The notes: generated by a model not told the origin, from the sequence alone. Positions 51,555-60,000 are shown, counted from the stretch's first letter. The stretch: DNA of 64,000 nt from Ornithinimicrobium flavum (GCF_004526345.1 NZ_CP038213.1:2976001-3040000), one strand, 5' to 3'. Program-made: numbers and translations.

Positions 51555-52316
51555 TCAGTCGGTCTGCACCAGCAACTCGCGCGGTTCACAACTGATGTGG
51601 ATCCAACCCTCCCGCCGTGCCGCCGCGACTTCGTCGTCCGGCGGACCAATGGTCAGTTCAAGGTCGCGGGCCCGGGCAACCAGGGCGCACACGACGGCGT
51701 CGCACACGTCGTCACTGACGAACCGGGAGAGCAGGCTGTCGTCGGCGGTGAGGAACGCGAAGTTGGACCGCAGCTCGGGCCAGGTCTGTTTTGCCTTCCC
51801 GAGTCCCCACGCGGCCAAAGCCGCTGAAGGATAGGTCTCGCACACCGTTCCATCTAGACCCGCCCGGTCGACCCGGACACCGCGGGAAACCAACTGGGCC
51901 TCGACCAACACCCACATCGCAGCGGTCGCCCCGAGCAATTGGAACGACGCTGGAAGGGGGACGCGTCTTGATTCGGGGATCGTCAGTCAAGAACCGATCA
52001 GTGCGCCGCTGCGCTACCTCCCCTCCCGGGTTCGCCACTTCTCCCAGGCCGCTGCAGCCGGCATGGCCTGGGCGGGTAGCGGCGCGTGGTGTCGATCAGC
52101 CATGAGGGCGACGAAGAGGTCTGGCCAACCGAATGGCACGTCTACCGCCCACCTGTTCGTCTTGTGCTCGGCGATCAGAGGCGCGATGTCTGCTGCGGGG
52201 AGTGGGTGGCGCACGTCGACGACGCGCGCCTCATCTGGGATCGACCAGTCGATGGCGACGGCAGCTGTCTTGGCCTTGTTCGTGGAGACGTCAAGCCCCC
52301 AGCTGAGCGCGCTCAT
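51555..52316 (-). pseudogene. DUF429-family protein with two frameshifts
   Basis: DUF429 proteins have an RNase H-like fold of unknown role. The start MSALSWGLDVSTNKAKTAAV, with VDVPFGWPDLFV, is in frame one and breaks at a G-run near 52018. EVAQRRTDRFLTDDPRIK is in frame two. FQLLGATAAMWVLVEAQLVS to the end is in frame three, with the second shift near 51940. The first fits a lost G, the second an extra base, so the net frame is nearly restored. The start follows AAGGAG by 10 bases. Confidence 0.7.
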
Positions 52317-52506
52317 GACCAACATTCTCCTTGCTCGGCGGCTCTTCGCGACCCGCGCCGGTCGAGGCGGTATGGCTCGCGTGCGCGGCAACGGACGGAC
52401 GGGCGTAGCCGTCGTCCACGGCGGCTGCTACCCCTTCAAGTCAGGTCCCCGGCTCAGCACACGGGTCGGTGATGCGGGGCATACGGAGACGCCACGACAA
52501 TGCGAT

Positions 52507-53064
52507 TCAACCATCATTGATTGCAATGGAACTTGCCGCGAGTTTGTCTTTGAAATCGAGAAGGTGGTCCCCGTCGATCACGATTGGTTCGCCCTTGGCG
52601 AACCAATTTAGGACCTCGGTCTTGGCGCTGTGCTCAGAAGAGGCGATACCTTGTCGATGCACAATATCGTGCCGGACGTGCCGTAGATCCCCGAAGACGG
52701 TATTGAGGACATTTGACTTGTCAACGCCCGCGACCTTGGCGATGCGGGCCCGGACGTCATCTTCCCACGCTTGGTAAATCGCGACGACCCAATCACGCCC
52801 CAAACGATTGAAGGCATCACCACCCCGAGTCAGTTTTTCAAGCGTCTCCTTGCGATGCCACTCAGCCAATATCCGTGCATCTGCGGCATTCGGGTCGCCC
52901 CTCCCCATGATTATTCGGGGGTCGGGATTGGCCGGGTGAACAGGACGTCTCTTGATGTCCTCGACTGCTAACCCAAGCCCCCTCTGAGCCCAAGTCAGAG
53001 TCGCGATGGATTCATTAACCTCGACGCGTAGGTCCTGGAGAATGTCGTCCAATCCTGTGTCCAT
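52507..53064 (-). CDS. HEPN-like hypothetical protein
   Basis: A 185-residue helical protein from ATG 53064 (MDTGLDDILQDLRVEV). Near the C-terminus, VFGDLRHVRHDIVHRQGIAS carries an R-x4-H motif within a helix, as in HEPN ribonucleases and related ribosomal-stress or Abi proteins. The middle contains HRKETLEKLTRGGDAFNRLG. Lower GC than its neighbours suggests separate origin. The assignment rests on one motif and helical content. Confidence 0.55.
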   Translation of the reverse strand: MDTGLDDILQDLRVEVNESIATLTWAQRGLGLAVEDIKRRPVHPANPDPRIIMGRGDPNAADARILAEWHRKETLEKLTRGGDAFNRLGRDWVVAIYQAWEDDVRARIAKVAGVDKSNVLNTVFGDLRHVRHDIVHRQGIASSEHSAKTEVLNWFAKGEPIVIDGDHLLDFKDKLAASSIAINDG

Positions 53065-53190
53065 GGTTCGAGCGTAGTTGACGAGGCATGGCGAACAGTG
53101 GTCGGGCGAGCCGCTGTATACCTGCCGCGGAAACTCGCCGTACATGCATGGCATGCGGAGAGTCGCAAGGGCGCGCCGCCCAAGTGTCTA

Positions 53191-53277
53191 CACTGCCCGC
53201 CGCCAGCGCGACCGAGGCTGTCGACGCCCACGACGCTACGCCGCCAGGACCGCCTCCTGGTCGCGGCGGAATGACGC
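53191..53277 (+). repeat. Recurring recombinase-associated site, copy C, ending in boundary motif 7
   Basis: Contains CCCGCCGCCAGCGCG, ACGACGCTACGCCG and CAGGACCGCC in the order seen beside both recombinases. It ends in CGCGGCGGAATGACGC at 53262-53277, an exact boundary-motif match. This copy links the long site to the short motif and has no recombinase next to it. Confidence 0.55.
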
Positions 53278-53306
53278 ATGTCCGCAACACTGTGCTGGAG
53301 TGCGGG

Positions 53307-54605
53307 CTACTGCTCGTTACACGATGTGTTGGTCGGGGCTTCCGGGTCATCGATCGTCAGATTGCCGTGCACGTCGATGTGCGCGTAGACAGGCTGATTG
53401 GTGAACGTCGTGGGTGTACCGCTTACGCGCAGCATCGTGTTGCCGTGACCCGCCTCCCCTGGGACCCCAATCTCGATGAAGAGGTCTTCGTACTCAGCGG
53501 CATAAAGTTGCTCGAACAGTTCGAGGTCCGTGACCGACCAGAGTTCTTCAAGGTCTTCGTCTAGCGCCGCACCGACAGCAGCTCGTCGCTCGTCCCAGTA
53601 GCCGTCGTTGACGAAGAAGCGTAGGAATCGCGACGGCGTCATGCCGGTAAGAAGATCGCGGACTGAGTCGCGGGAGACAACGCCGGCACCGCATGCAATT
53701 GGGTCGATCCAGGGGCCCGTGTCGGCCGCGGCCAATAGAACGCGCAGCACCCAGTCCGGGCCATAATCGAAGGCGACGTAGACCTGGTGCTCACCGGCGT
53801 AGTCTATGACGCGAGTCAGCCACTTGATTCGCCGCACCGTCGCCCCCGAATACCTGATGGAACCCGATGGGAAGACCGCCCGGCCCACTCGCATGGAAAC
53901 CAACGAGTCGACTTGACTCTGTGTGAAGTCGCTGTCGACGTGAGCGAGCCGAGACGGTCTTGGCATCTCAACCAAGCTCTCTCCGGCGTAGGCGGCACTC
54001 GCTTCCGACGTCAGGCTCTGAAGAAGGGAGCGGATCCAGACACACAGAACGGCCACGCGTGCTGCAGCGAGGCTGGTCCCAGGGGTCGACTGCCCGGCGG
54101 GATCAGTGCCGTCCGCGGCAAGGGTTGGCTTGGGCCCGTCGACGGTACCGCGGCCGGAGCAATCAAGTGGCAGGCCGTTCGAGCCGCACGCGGCGACTGA
54201 GATGACACTCCGTGCACATGCGAGGTCGCTCAGCGTTCCCGGGCCCGGCCCCCAGTTCCCCGCGGCGGCCACCACGATCCGGTTCTTGTCGCGCAAGAAC
54301 CGGGTGGCGTACGCCAGCGCGTCCGCCTCGGGATCGCGTGACCGAGTGACGGCCAGGCTGAGGCGATACACGTGAGCATTGTTGGCCTTGGCCGCGTCTA
54401 GTGCGTGGAGGATCTTGAGCCTAGCCCGCGGGTACCGCGGCCAGCTCCGTAGAACTTCAAACCGCGCCCCCGGTGGATCGCCGGTGGGCCAGGCCACGAA
54501 GGGGAGTCCCCGGAAAACGATCCCACCTTGGGTGATGTCGTACGGGTCGCCGTCTTGTGGGACCGGAGGCTCGGCCAGCAGGTGCACGTCGAAGTGCTTA
54601 GCCAT
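53307..54605 (-). CDS. Subtilisin-like (S8) serine protease
   Basis: A 432-residue intracellular protease without signal peptide. HVYRLSLAVTRSR, VVAAAGNWGPGPGTLSDLAC (oxyanion Asn), ARSVISVAACG and GQSTPGTSLAAARVAVL (catalytic Ser in GTS) are S8-family motifs. The usual Asp and His motifs are hard to see in the N-terminal 100 residues, so the domain may be divergent. The C-terminal 200 residues are unassigned. GAGAGG lies before the ATG. It follows a trypco2-like gene by 52 bases, a pairing described for protease-based conflict systems. Confidence 0.75.
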   Translation of the reverse strand: MAKHFDVHLLAEPPVPQDGDPYDITQGGIVFRGLPFVAWPTGDPPGARFEVLRSWPRYPRARLKILHALDAAKANNAHVYRLSLAVTRSRDPEADALAYATRFLRDKNRIVVAAAGNWGPGPGTLSDLACARSVISVAACGSNGLPLDCSGRGTVDGPKPTLAADGTDPAGQSTPGTSLAAARVAVLCVWIRSLLQSLTSEASAAYAGESLVEMPRPSRLAHVDSDFTQSQVDSLVSMRVGRAVFPSGSIRYSGATVRRIKWLTRVIDYAGEHQVYVAFDYGPDWVLRVLLAAADTGPWIDPIACGAGVVSRDSVRDLLTGMTPSRFLRFFVNDGYWDERRAAVGAALDEDLEELWSVTDLELFEQLYAAEYEDLFIEIGVPGEAGHGNTMLRVSGTPTTFTNQPVYAHIDVHGNLTIDDPEAPTNTSCNEQ

Positions 54606-54657
54606 GATGCACACCTCTCTCCCCACGAGGCTGCACGCATAGGGCAGCCTGGAGTCG

Positions 54658-55110
54658 TCACTCGTCAGGCTTGAACGTGACCTTGGCGGCATGCGCCTTC
54701 GCACGGCTTGCTTCGCCACCCAGGACCAAGCTGATCTTGCCTTCCATGGTGGTCTCGAACGCGACCACGACGGTCGCTTCGGACAGCACGTAGTCGGCAT
54801 CGAGGACCGCGATGGCTGCTTCGATGACAGCAAGCGCGTTCGTAAGTTCATCGTCAACGTACGCGGCACCGACCGCATCGCTGGGTTCCATCGTGAGCGA
54901 GATCGTGGTCGTGTCCTTGATACCGCCACCGCCGCCCAACTTCACCAGTTTCAAGTCGATCTCTCCGGATGCCTTCTTCTCCAGCACCGTCTCCAAGTCG
55001 ACACCGAGTTTGGTGACGCGCATGCCCAAGTCGCCTATCCGACCAGTCGACTGGGCAACGGCTGCTTGCAGGTCTCGGATGACGGCACGGACCTCTTCAG
55101 ACGCACTCAT
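54658..55110 (-). CDS. Trypco2-domain-like protein
   Basis: A 150-residue protein starting MSASEEVRAVIRDLQAAVA. The helix-strand layout, with GEIDLKLVKLGGGGGIKDTT and TISLTMEPSD, resembles the trypsin-co-occurring domain 2 (trypco2). That domain sits beside caspase, trypsin or subtilisin proteases in bacterial conflict operons. It is the first gene of a two-gene operon with the protease downstream. GGGGGAGATCG gives a fair ribosome site. The protease neighbour makes the call more credible than sequence alone. Confidence 0.6.
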   Translation of the reverse strand: MSASEEVRAVIRDLQAAVAQSTGRIGDLGMRVTKLGVDLETVLEKKASGEIDLKLVKLGGGGGIKDTTTISLTMEPSDAVGAAYVDDELTNALAVIEAAIAVLDADYVLSEATVVVAFETTMEGKISLVLGGEASRAKAHAAKVTFKPDE

Positions 55111-55260
55111 CGATCTCCCCCGTTCTCGCGAGCAGCTACCGCGATGAACTCACGGCCCCGTGTCTGGCACGCGCACCCGTGCTGCGTGTGCTGTTCAGGG
55201 TGGCGCTGGCCCGACGGCGTTGTCAAGCGTTGGCATCTGCAACGGGTGAGCCGACCGTTT

Positions 55261-55276
55261 CGCGGCGGTAGGACGC
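55261..55276 (+). repeat. Cassette-boundary motif 8
   Basis: CGCGGCGGTAGGACGC, identical to motifs 1, 2 and 4. Confidence 0.6.
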
Positions 55277-55323
55277 ACTCGTCGCGGACGCCCGGCCCTC
55301 GGTAGAGTCGGATCCAGCAACTC

Positions 55324-56055
55324 CTAGAGTTCCCCTCGAGGGTCGATCCAGCCGGGTGAAGGGTGCCAGGACAGCCCTCTCGTGGGATCGAGAACGTCGT
55401 TGGTCAGTGGTTCCACGGGGCGAGCAGACACGAGATAAAAGCCTCGGGGTGCTTGGGTCGACAGCTTGAACACCTCCATGTGGCTGATGGAGGCGTCGTT
55501 TTCGTAGATGACGGACTGGAGCGAGTCCAGGATTCCTTTGACCAAATTGTCGGCGTCTTTATCACGATTCTTCGCGCCCAAGACACAGACCACACGCAGG
55601 CACACTTGCGTGCAGGCCGGCCAAGAGCAGTTGGACGGATACATCGAGGCAAGGCCGGAACGGATGCGCGATTTCCTCTCGCGGAGGGCCCCAGCATCTG
55701 TCTGTGCGGTGAAGGGATCGATGGGGAGTTGCACGCTGACGGGCAGGCCTGAAGGGTCAAAGTCACATGTGGTGCACGGTCGTTCTGCCAGCCAGGTCGC
55801 CTTCGACAGATAGGTGGCATGGAGGCGGCTTCGGCCATCGAGTGTGCTCGTGAAGGATGTGGCACCGGCGGTAAGGAGACTCTCGACGACTAGGCTATTG
55901 AGCTCGCCGGGCTCTTGCTCGTCATGCCGCCCGAGCGTGAGTTGGTAGGAGATGCGTGCCTGCCTCAGCCGGTTCTCAGCGACAGTCCACCGGTGGTCAT
56001 CGTGGTCGTTAGCGAGCGCTTCTCGCAGGTGCGTCACGAAGTGGCTCTCAGACAT
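55324..56055 (-). CDS. RusA-like Holliday-junction resolvase family protein
   Basis: A 243-residue protein. The C-terminal half matches RusA: VVCVLGAKNRDKDADNLVKG, then ILDSLQSVIYENDASISHME, with the clustered acidic residues that bind Mg and cut four-way junctions. The N-terminal 110 residues are extra and contain PCTTCDFDPSG, a possible metal site. RusA relatives are normally phage or prophage proteins of about 120 residues, so this is a longer, fused form. It starts 8 bases inside the upstream gene. Confidence 0.7.
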   Translation of the reverse strand: MSESHFVTHLREALANDHDDHRWTVAENRLRQARISYQLTLGRHDEQEPGELNSLVVESLLTAGATSFTSTLDGRSRLHATYLSKATWLAERPCTTCDFDPSGLPVSVQLPIDPFTAQTDAGALRERKSRIRSGLASMYPSNCSWPACTQVCLRVVCVLGAKNRDKDADNLVKGILDSLQSVIYENDASISHMEVFKLSTQAPRGFYLVSARPVEPLTNDVLDPTRGLSWHPSPGWIDPRGEL

Positions 56056-56545
56056 GTTTGGTCACCGCCGACGGGGTAGGGGCTGGCTGCCTGGCGCGTT
56101 CTCGCTGACGGGAGAGCTCAGTCCGGCGTGTCTTACGGGCGGCAATGAGGGCCCGGTCTGCGTCGGGGCCTTTGCCTCGGCGCGCACGTTCATGAAGCGG
56201 TCCCCCTGTAAGGTGATCCCGGGCACCAGACGAGTAGCTGGCGCGTGCAGCGCACGGGCTCTCCGAGGCGTCGGCGATGGGGAGCCGGCAGTCCTGGCAG
56301 TAGACGTCCAACGCTTGAATATTCACCTCTGGGAGCCGCAGGAGCCGCCGGACAGCGGCTTGCTTGGCTTGTGCTGGAGTCACGGGTAGGAGGGCTGCGA
56401 CAACCCACCGATGTTGCGAGTCCTCGTCGACAGCGAGTCCGCCCTGGTTGCCAGTCCCGAGGTCCCGAGTCGGCCGTCGGGGCAAGCTTCGTCGAGCTCT
56501 CGACTGAGATGGCGAGAGACCTGGAAGGTTCGATTCTGTCTGCAT
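56048..56545 (-). CDS. Hypothetical protein with zinc-ribbon-like motif
   Basis: A 165-residue basic protein from ATG 56545. The centre has QALDVYCQDCRLPIADASES followed by CAARASY, a partial zinc-ribbon. Its C-terminus is Arg- and Pro-rich (LSRQRERARQPAPTPS). HRWVVAALLPVTPAQAKQAA looks like a strand-helix pair. It overlaps the RusA-like gene by 8 bases, so the two are co-translated and may work together. The family is not recognised. Confidence 0.55.
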   Translation of the reverse strand: MQTESNLPGLSPSQSRARRSLPRRPTRDLGTGNQGGLAVDEDSQHRWVVAALLPVTPAQAKQAAVRRLLRLPEVNIQALDVYCQDCRLPIADASESPCAARASYSSGARDHLTGGPLHERARRGKGPDADRALIAARKTRRTELSRQRERARQPAPTPSAVTKHV

Positions 56546-56729
56546 ATCGGCGATGCGCATGTGCCGACCCTAAGGAGGGCCACTGACAGACCTAATCGTC
56601 AAGGACGTGGCCGGGGCGCCGGGATCGTTGCTGGCCAGCCCGACGGGATAGGAGCCTTGCGCGGTGCTCTTCGACGAGGATGGTGCTGGTCGTGGTGGGC
56701 ATGGTCATTTCCAGGGGCGCCCTCGCTAT

Positions 56730-56818
56730 GGGCCCGGCTGGCGCCAGCCAGCGCAAGGAGGCCCCGATCCGAGGACGCCACGCCGTCCGGGCAAGCCCCC
56801 CTGGCGGCGTTATGACGC
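56730..56818 (+). repeat. Degenerate recombinase-associated site, copy D, with boundary motif 9
   Basis: GCCAGCGCAAGGAGGCC and GGACGCCACGCCG recall the blocks of copies A-C. It ends GGCGGCGTTATGACGC (56803-56818), one mismatch to the boundary motif. On the other strand a short frame reads MTMPTTTSTILVEEH, like a decayed recombinase start. It marks the right limit of the array. No gene is visible from 56561 to 56925. Confidence 0.4.
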
Positions 56819-56925
56819 GCCTTGCCTGACGGGTACGGCGAGCGGTCTGCGGCAGAACCGGATGTCTTGCGGTGATCATCTCGGCCCCCAGCGGGCGTGT
56901 TGCCGGGCCTGTCTGAACCGGGTGG

Positions 56926-57753
56926 TTACCGCAGGCCGAGGAGCCGGGCTCCGATGGCGTCGTTGAGCCGCGTGGGCAGGACTGTGTTCATGGTGACCAT
57001 CGCTCGGGCCTGGGCCCCGGCGGCGTAGCGAGCACGAGGGCGGCGCGCGGTCAGCGCCTGCTCGACCACCCGGGCTACGACGTCCGGCGGCACGGTGCGG
57101 GCCTGGAGCGTGCTGACCAGCTTGAGCATGCCGCTGATGTGTTGTGCGTAGAGCTCGCGGTGGTTGGCCGTCATGCCCTGCTCCATGGCATGGAGCAATG
57201 GCTGGATCTGTTGCCACGGGCCGGTGTCGGTGGGGCCGGGCTCTACGACGGACACGTCGATGTGCCAGGGCCGGAGCTCGACCCGGAGCACGTCCGCGAC
57301 TGCTTCCACCGCGAACTTCGACGCGCAGTAGGCGCCCTCCATGGGCACCGGTGCCCGGCCGCCGGTGGAGGAGATGAAGACGATCCGGCCGCCGCCGGTA
57401 CGGATCTGCGGCAGTACGGCCTGCGTGACGGCGACCTGGCCAAAGAGGTTGACCTCGAACTGGCGGCGAAGGTCTGGGACGGACACGGTCTCGATCGGGC
57501 CGAGCACCCCGATGCCGGCGTTGTTGACGAGGGCGTCCAGCCGGTCGGGCAGGTTGTCGGCCAGGGCGGCGACGTGCGCCTCGTCGGTGATGTCGAGCAG
57601 GACCCTCGTGATGCCGCGGTCCTCGCGCCCCAGGCCCTCCCCGGTGATTTCCTCGCGCACGCCGGCGAACACGGTCCATCCGGCGCAGGCCAGTCGCAGC
57701 GCGATGGCCTCGCCTATCCCGCGACCGGCTCCGGTGACCAGGACCGATGGCAT
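56926..57753 (-). CDS. SDR-family oxidoreductase
   Basis: A 275-residue classical short-chain dehydrogenase. It has the cofactor loop VTGAGRGIGEAIALRLA (TGxxxGIG), LLDITDEAHV, LVNNAGIGVLGP (NNAG), a catalytic Ser in IVFISSTGGRAP, YCASKFAVE (YxxxK) and PGPTDTGP. It would use NAD(P)H to reduce or oxidise a carbonyl or alcohol in the cytoplasm. ATG 57753 is preferred because GGAAAGG lies 9 bases upstream. It is divergent from a TetR gene and shares its operators. Confidence 0.9.
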   Translation of the reverse strand: MPSVLVTGAGRGIGEAIALRLACAGWTVFAGVREEITGEGLGREDRGITRVLLDITDEAHVAALADNLPDRLDALVNNAGIGVLGPIETVSVPDLRRQFEVNLFGQVAVTQAVLPQIRTGGGRIVFISSTGGRAPVPMEGAYCASKFAVEAVADVLRVELRPWHIDVSVVEPGPTDTGPWQQIQPLLHAMEQGMTANHRELYAQHISGMLKLVSTLQARTVPPDVVARVVEQALTARRPRARYAAGAQARAMVTMNTVLPTRLNDAIGARLLGLR

Positions 57754-57794
57754 GGGGAACATCCTTTCCGGCAGGCGCCCCGCCTCACCCGTCA

Positions 57795-57835
57795 CACTAC
57801 TCACGTAGTGGCACGGCGTCACTACTCATATAGTG
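57795..57835. promoter_or_regulatory. Twin TetR operators
   Basis: CACTACTCACGTAGTG (57795-57810) and CACTACTCATATAGTG (57820-57835) are two near-identical palindromes whose starts are 25 bases apart. They lie between the divergent SDR and TetR genes, 5 bases before the TetR start. Binding by the TetR protein would repress both promoters. Confidence 0.75.
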
Positions 57836-57840
57836 CTCAG

Positions 57841-58383
57841 ATGAGATCGTTGCGGGACCGTGCCCTCGATGCCGCCATCGAGTTGGTGGGCACCCAGGGC
57901 CTGAAGGCCTTGACCCACCGCCGGATCGACGAGCGGGCCGACCTCCCGCCGGGGTCCACGTCCAACTACTTCCGGACGCGCGACGCCCTCCTTCGTGGGG
58001 TGGCGGACGCCATCCTCGAGCGGGAGATCTCTGGGATGCGAGCCACGTTCGCCCCGCAGTCGGCCGAGGAGCTCCTCGAGGCCATGGTGGCGCTCCTGGA
58101 CCGCACCACCGAGGACCAGCGCACACTGACCAGCGCACGGCTGGTCCTCTTCATGGAGGCGAGCCACAATCCCGCCTTGCGTGAGAGCCTCGGACGGGGT
58201 CGGGCAACCTTTGAGGCCGCCCTGCAGGGGGCACTTGCAGAGCTGGGCGCCACGGACCCGGTTGCGGCGACCCGGGCCATGATGGCGTGCGCGGAGGGAC
58301 TGATCCTGCATCGCGTCGCCCGCCACGACGACAGCGACATCCGGCCGGTCCTCGAGCTCGTCGTCCGCGCCGTCCTGGCCTGA
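57841..58383 (+). CDS. TetR-family repressor
   Basis: A 180-residue regulator. The N-terminal helix-turn-helix reads ALDAAIELVGTQGLKALTHR, then RIDERADLPPGSTSNYFRTR and DALLRGV. The C-terminal 120 residues are the helical ligand and dimer domain. ATG 57841 is only 5 bases from the second operator, so the transcript may be leaderless and blocked directly. Target genes probably include itself and the divergent SDR. Confidence 0.88.
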   Translation: MRSLRDRALDAAIELVGTQGLKALTHRRIDERADLPPGSTSNYFRTRDALLRGVADAILEREISGMRATFAPQSAEELLEAMVALLDRTTEDQRTLTSARLVLFMEASHNPALRESLGRGRATFEAALQGALAELGATDPVAATRAMMACAEGLILHRVARHDDSDIRPVLELVVRAVLA

Positions 58384-58990
58384 AGGCGTTCGTGACCCAC
58401 CAGCGAACGAAGGCGACCACCGTTCCGACGCTCGTTGGCCTGGCGCACGGGTCGCGCAGGCAAAACGCTCCGGCCGCGCGACCCGCGGCATGAGCGTGCC
58501 CGTCGCCCTTCGCTTGGTTTGGCTGTCCGGCTCCAGGATCTGGTGCGTTCAGTCGACGTCTTCAGCGCCCTTTTCCCTCGGCGGTCTCCAAGCAACCCAT
58601 TCGCGGAGGATGCGGCGAAGCGGAGTAGAGGCCACAGACCGACCAGTGATGGATACACGGAGAGGCACTCTAGGTGCGTTGCCGAGAACGTACGGGGTAC
58701 ATAACCCCGTACGCACCCCGTACGCACGGCGACGGAGTACGTCAGCGCAGGTCAGGGTGCGTACGGGGAGAGGTTCAAGGAAGTTGCGCCAATGCCGCGC
58801 ACGGCCTATCTATCAGCCCCCGAACCCAGCCCCGTACTCGCCGGGGTGATCCAGACGGAGTGAGCCTTGATCCACCGACCCGGGGTGAGGTCTGCTGTTG
58901 CGGTGGTGGCTGAGGGTGGGGCGGGCTGAGGGCGGCGTGGTGAGCCTGCCGGTCTGCGCCGGCTCTTCCACGTCGGGTTCCTCGGGTCGT
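58384..58990. other. Gap with inverted repeats, no convincing gene
   Basis: No gene-like frame is seen. CGTACGGGGT-acata-ACCCCGTACG (58689-58713) is a perfect 10-base stem. CCCCGTAC or its complement recurs nearby (58717 region and GTGCGTACGGGG near 58757). It may be a regulator-binding cluster or an IS end next to the decayed IS1380 gene. Confidence 0.4.
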
Positions 58991-59011
58991 GCCCGTTTCG
59001 GGGCTGGGTGG

Positions 59012-60000
59012 TCAGATCGTGGTGGCCGGTGGGGGTCCGGTCGCGGCGGTGTGGAGCGCGGTCCAGCGCCCGGCCCAGGGCCAGTGCGTGGGTAGGTGCA
59101 GGATCAGCCGGCGGCCGGTGGCGGCGATCCGGGCGGGTACGTTGATGATCTTCCGGCGCAGGGTCGCCCACCGGGCGGTGGCCATGTCGGCGGCGACAGC
59201 GGATGCGCCGGCGATGTTGAACGCGACCGCGGCCATGGCGACCCAGGCCGCGTTCGCCGCGTACTTCCCTGAGGGCAGGTTGCGCCAGGGGCCCGTCCTT
59301 GAGCTCGGCGACGACCTGCTCGACGACCGCGTGCCCCCGGTGGTGTTGATCGGCCTCGATGGTGCCCAGGTCGGAGTTGGTGATGAACGCGTGGTGGCAT
59401 TAGGCAGCGAACAGCTCACCCTGCGCGTTGCCGTCCCCGGCCAGGGGCTGGAGCCGTCTGACCCGGCGCACGATCAACCGGCAGGGCACGTGCTCGGCCC
59501 TGCGGCGGGAGGTGAACGCAACGAAGGGCACCTCGGCGACCTCGGCGTCGGAGACCCACCGCTGCTCGGCCTTCATCCCAGGCCGCGTTGGGGTACTTGA
59601 TCGGGGTCCAGCGTCCTCATCGATGGCCGCGGTGGCCGCCTTGGCCTGTGGGGTCCATCCGCACGGTCACCGAGAACCACACGCCGTGGCGCCAGGCGGT
59701 TCCGACGAAGGCGTGGCCGTAGTGCGCCGAGTCCGCCCGGCACAGCACCCGGCCGCTCACGCCCGCGCCGCGGGCGGTCGTGATGGCCGGGGCGAGGAGC
59801 CGGCCGGCGCCGGCGGGCGAGGCGACGTTCCCGCGCCGCCGCAGCCGCGCCCGGACGATCACCGGCGCCGCCACCACCGTGGAGAGCGTGGCGAGCTGGA
59901 CGTTCAGCCCCCACACCGGAGTAGCCGTACGCCGCGGGCGGCCAGCGGCTCACGAGACGCATGAGCTCTACCGGTAGCCGGTCCGTCACGGCGCTCACCG
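59012..60000 (-). pseudogene. IS1380-family transposase, decayed
   Basis: Fragments in different minus-strand frames match one transposase: VLCRADSAHYGHAFVGTAWR with HGVWFSVTVRMDP (catalytic core, around 59650-59760), and farther on AANAAWVAMAAVAFNIAGAS with the ending RRLILHLPTHWPWAGRW (59050-59280), the usual IS1380 C-terminus. Several frameshifts and gaps lie between them. No inverted ends were identified. Confidence 0.65.

Noticed and set aside
43063..56818. Classical integron attC array
   Set aside because: The nearby recombinases lack a recognisable IntI-specific insertion, and the motif does not contain the GTTRRRY/RYYYAAC core sites, so it is described only as integron-like.
57139..57840. 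N-terminal extension of the TetR frame
   Set aside because: It is antisense to the SDR gene and crosses the operators. The TetR fold starts naturally at 57841.
58434..58493. Short LAHGSRR-like stretch suggestive of a CbiX/sirohydrochlorin chelatase fragment
   Set aside because: Only about six residues match and there is no continuing similarity; likely chance.
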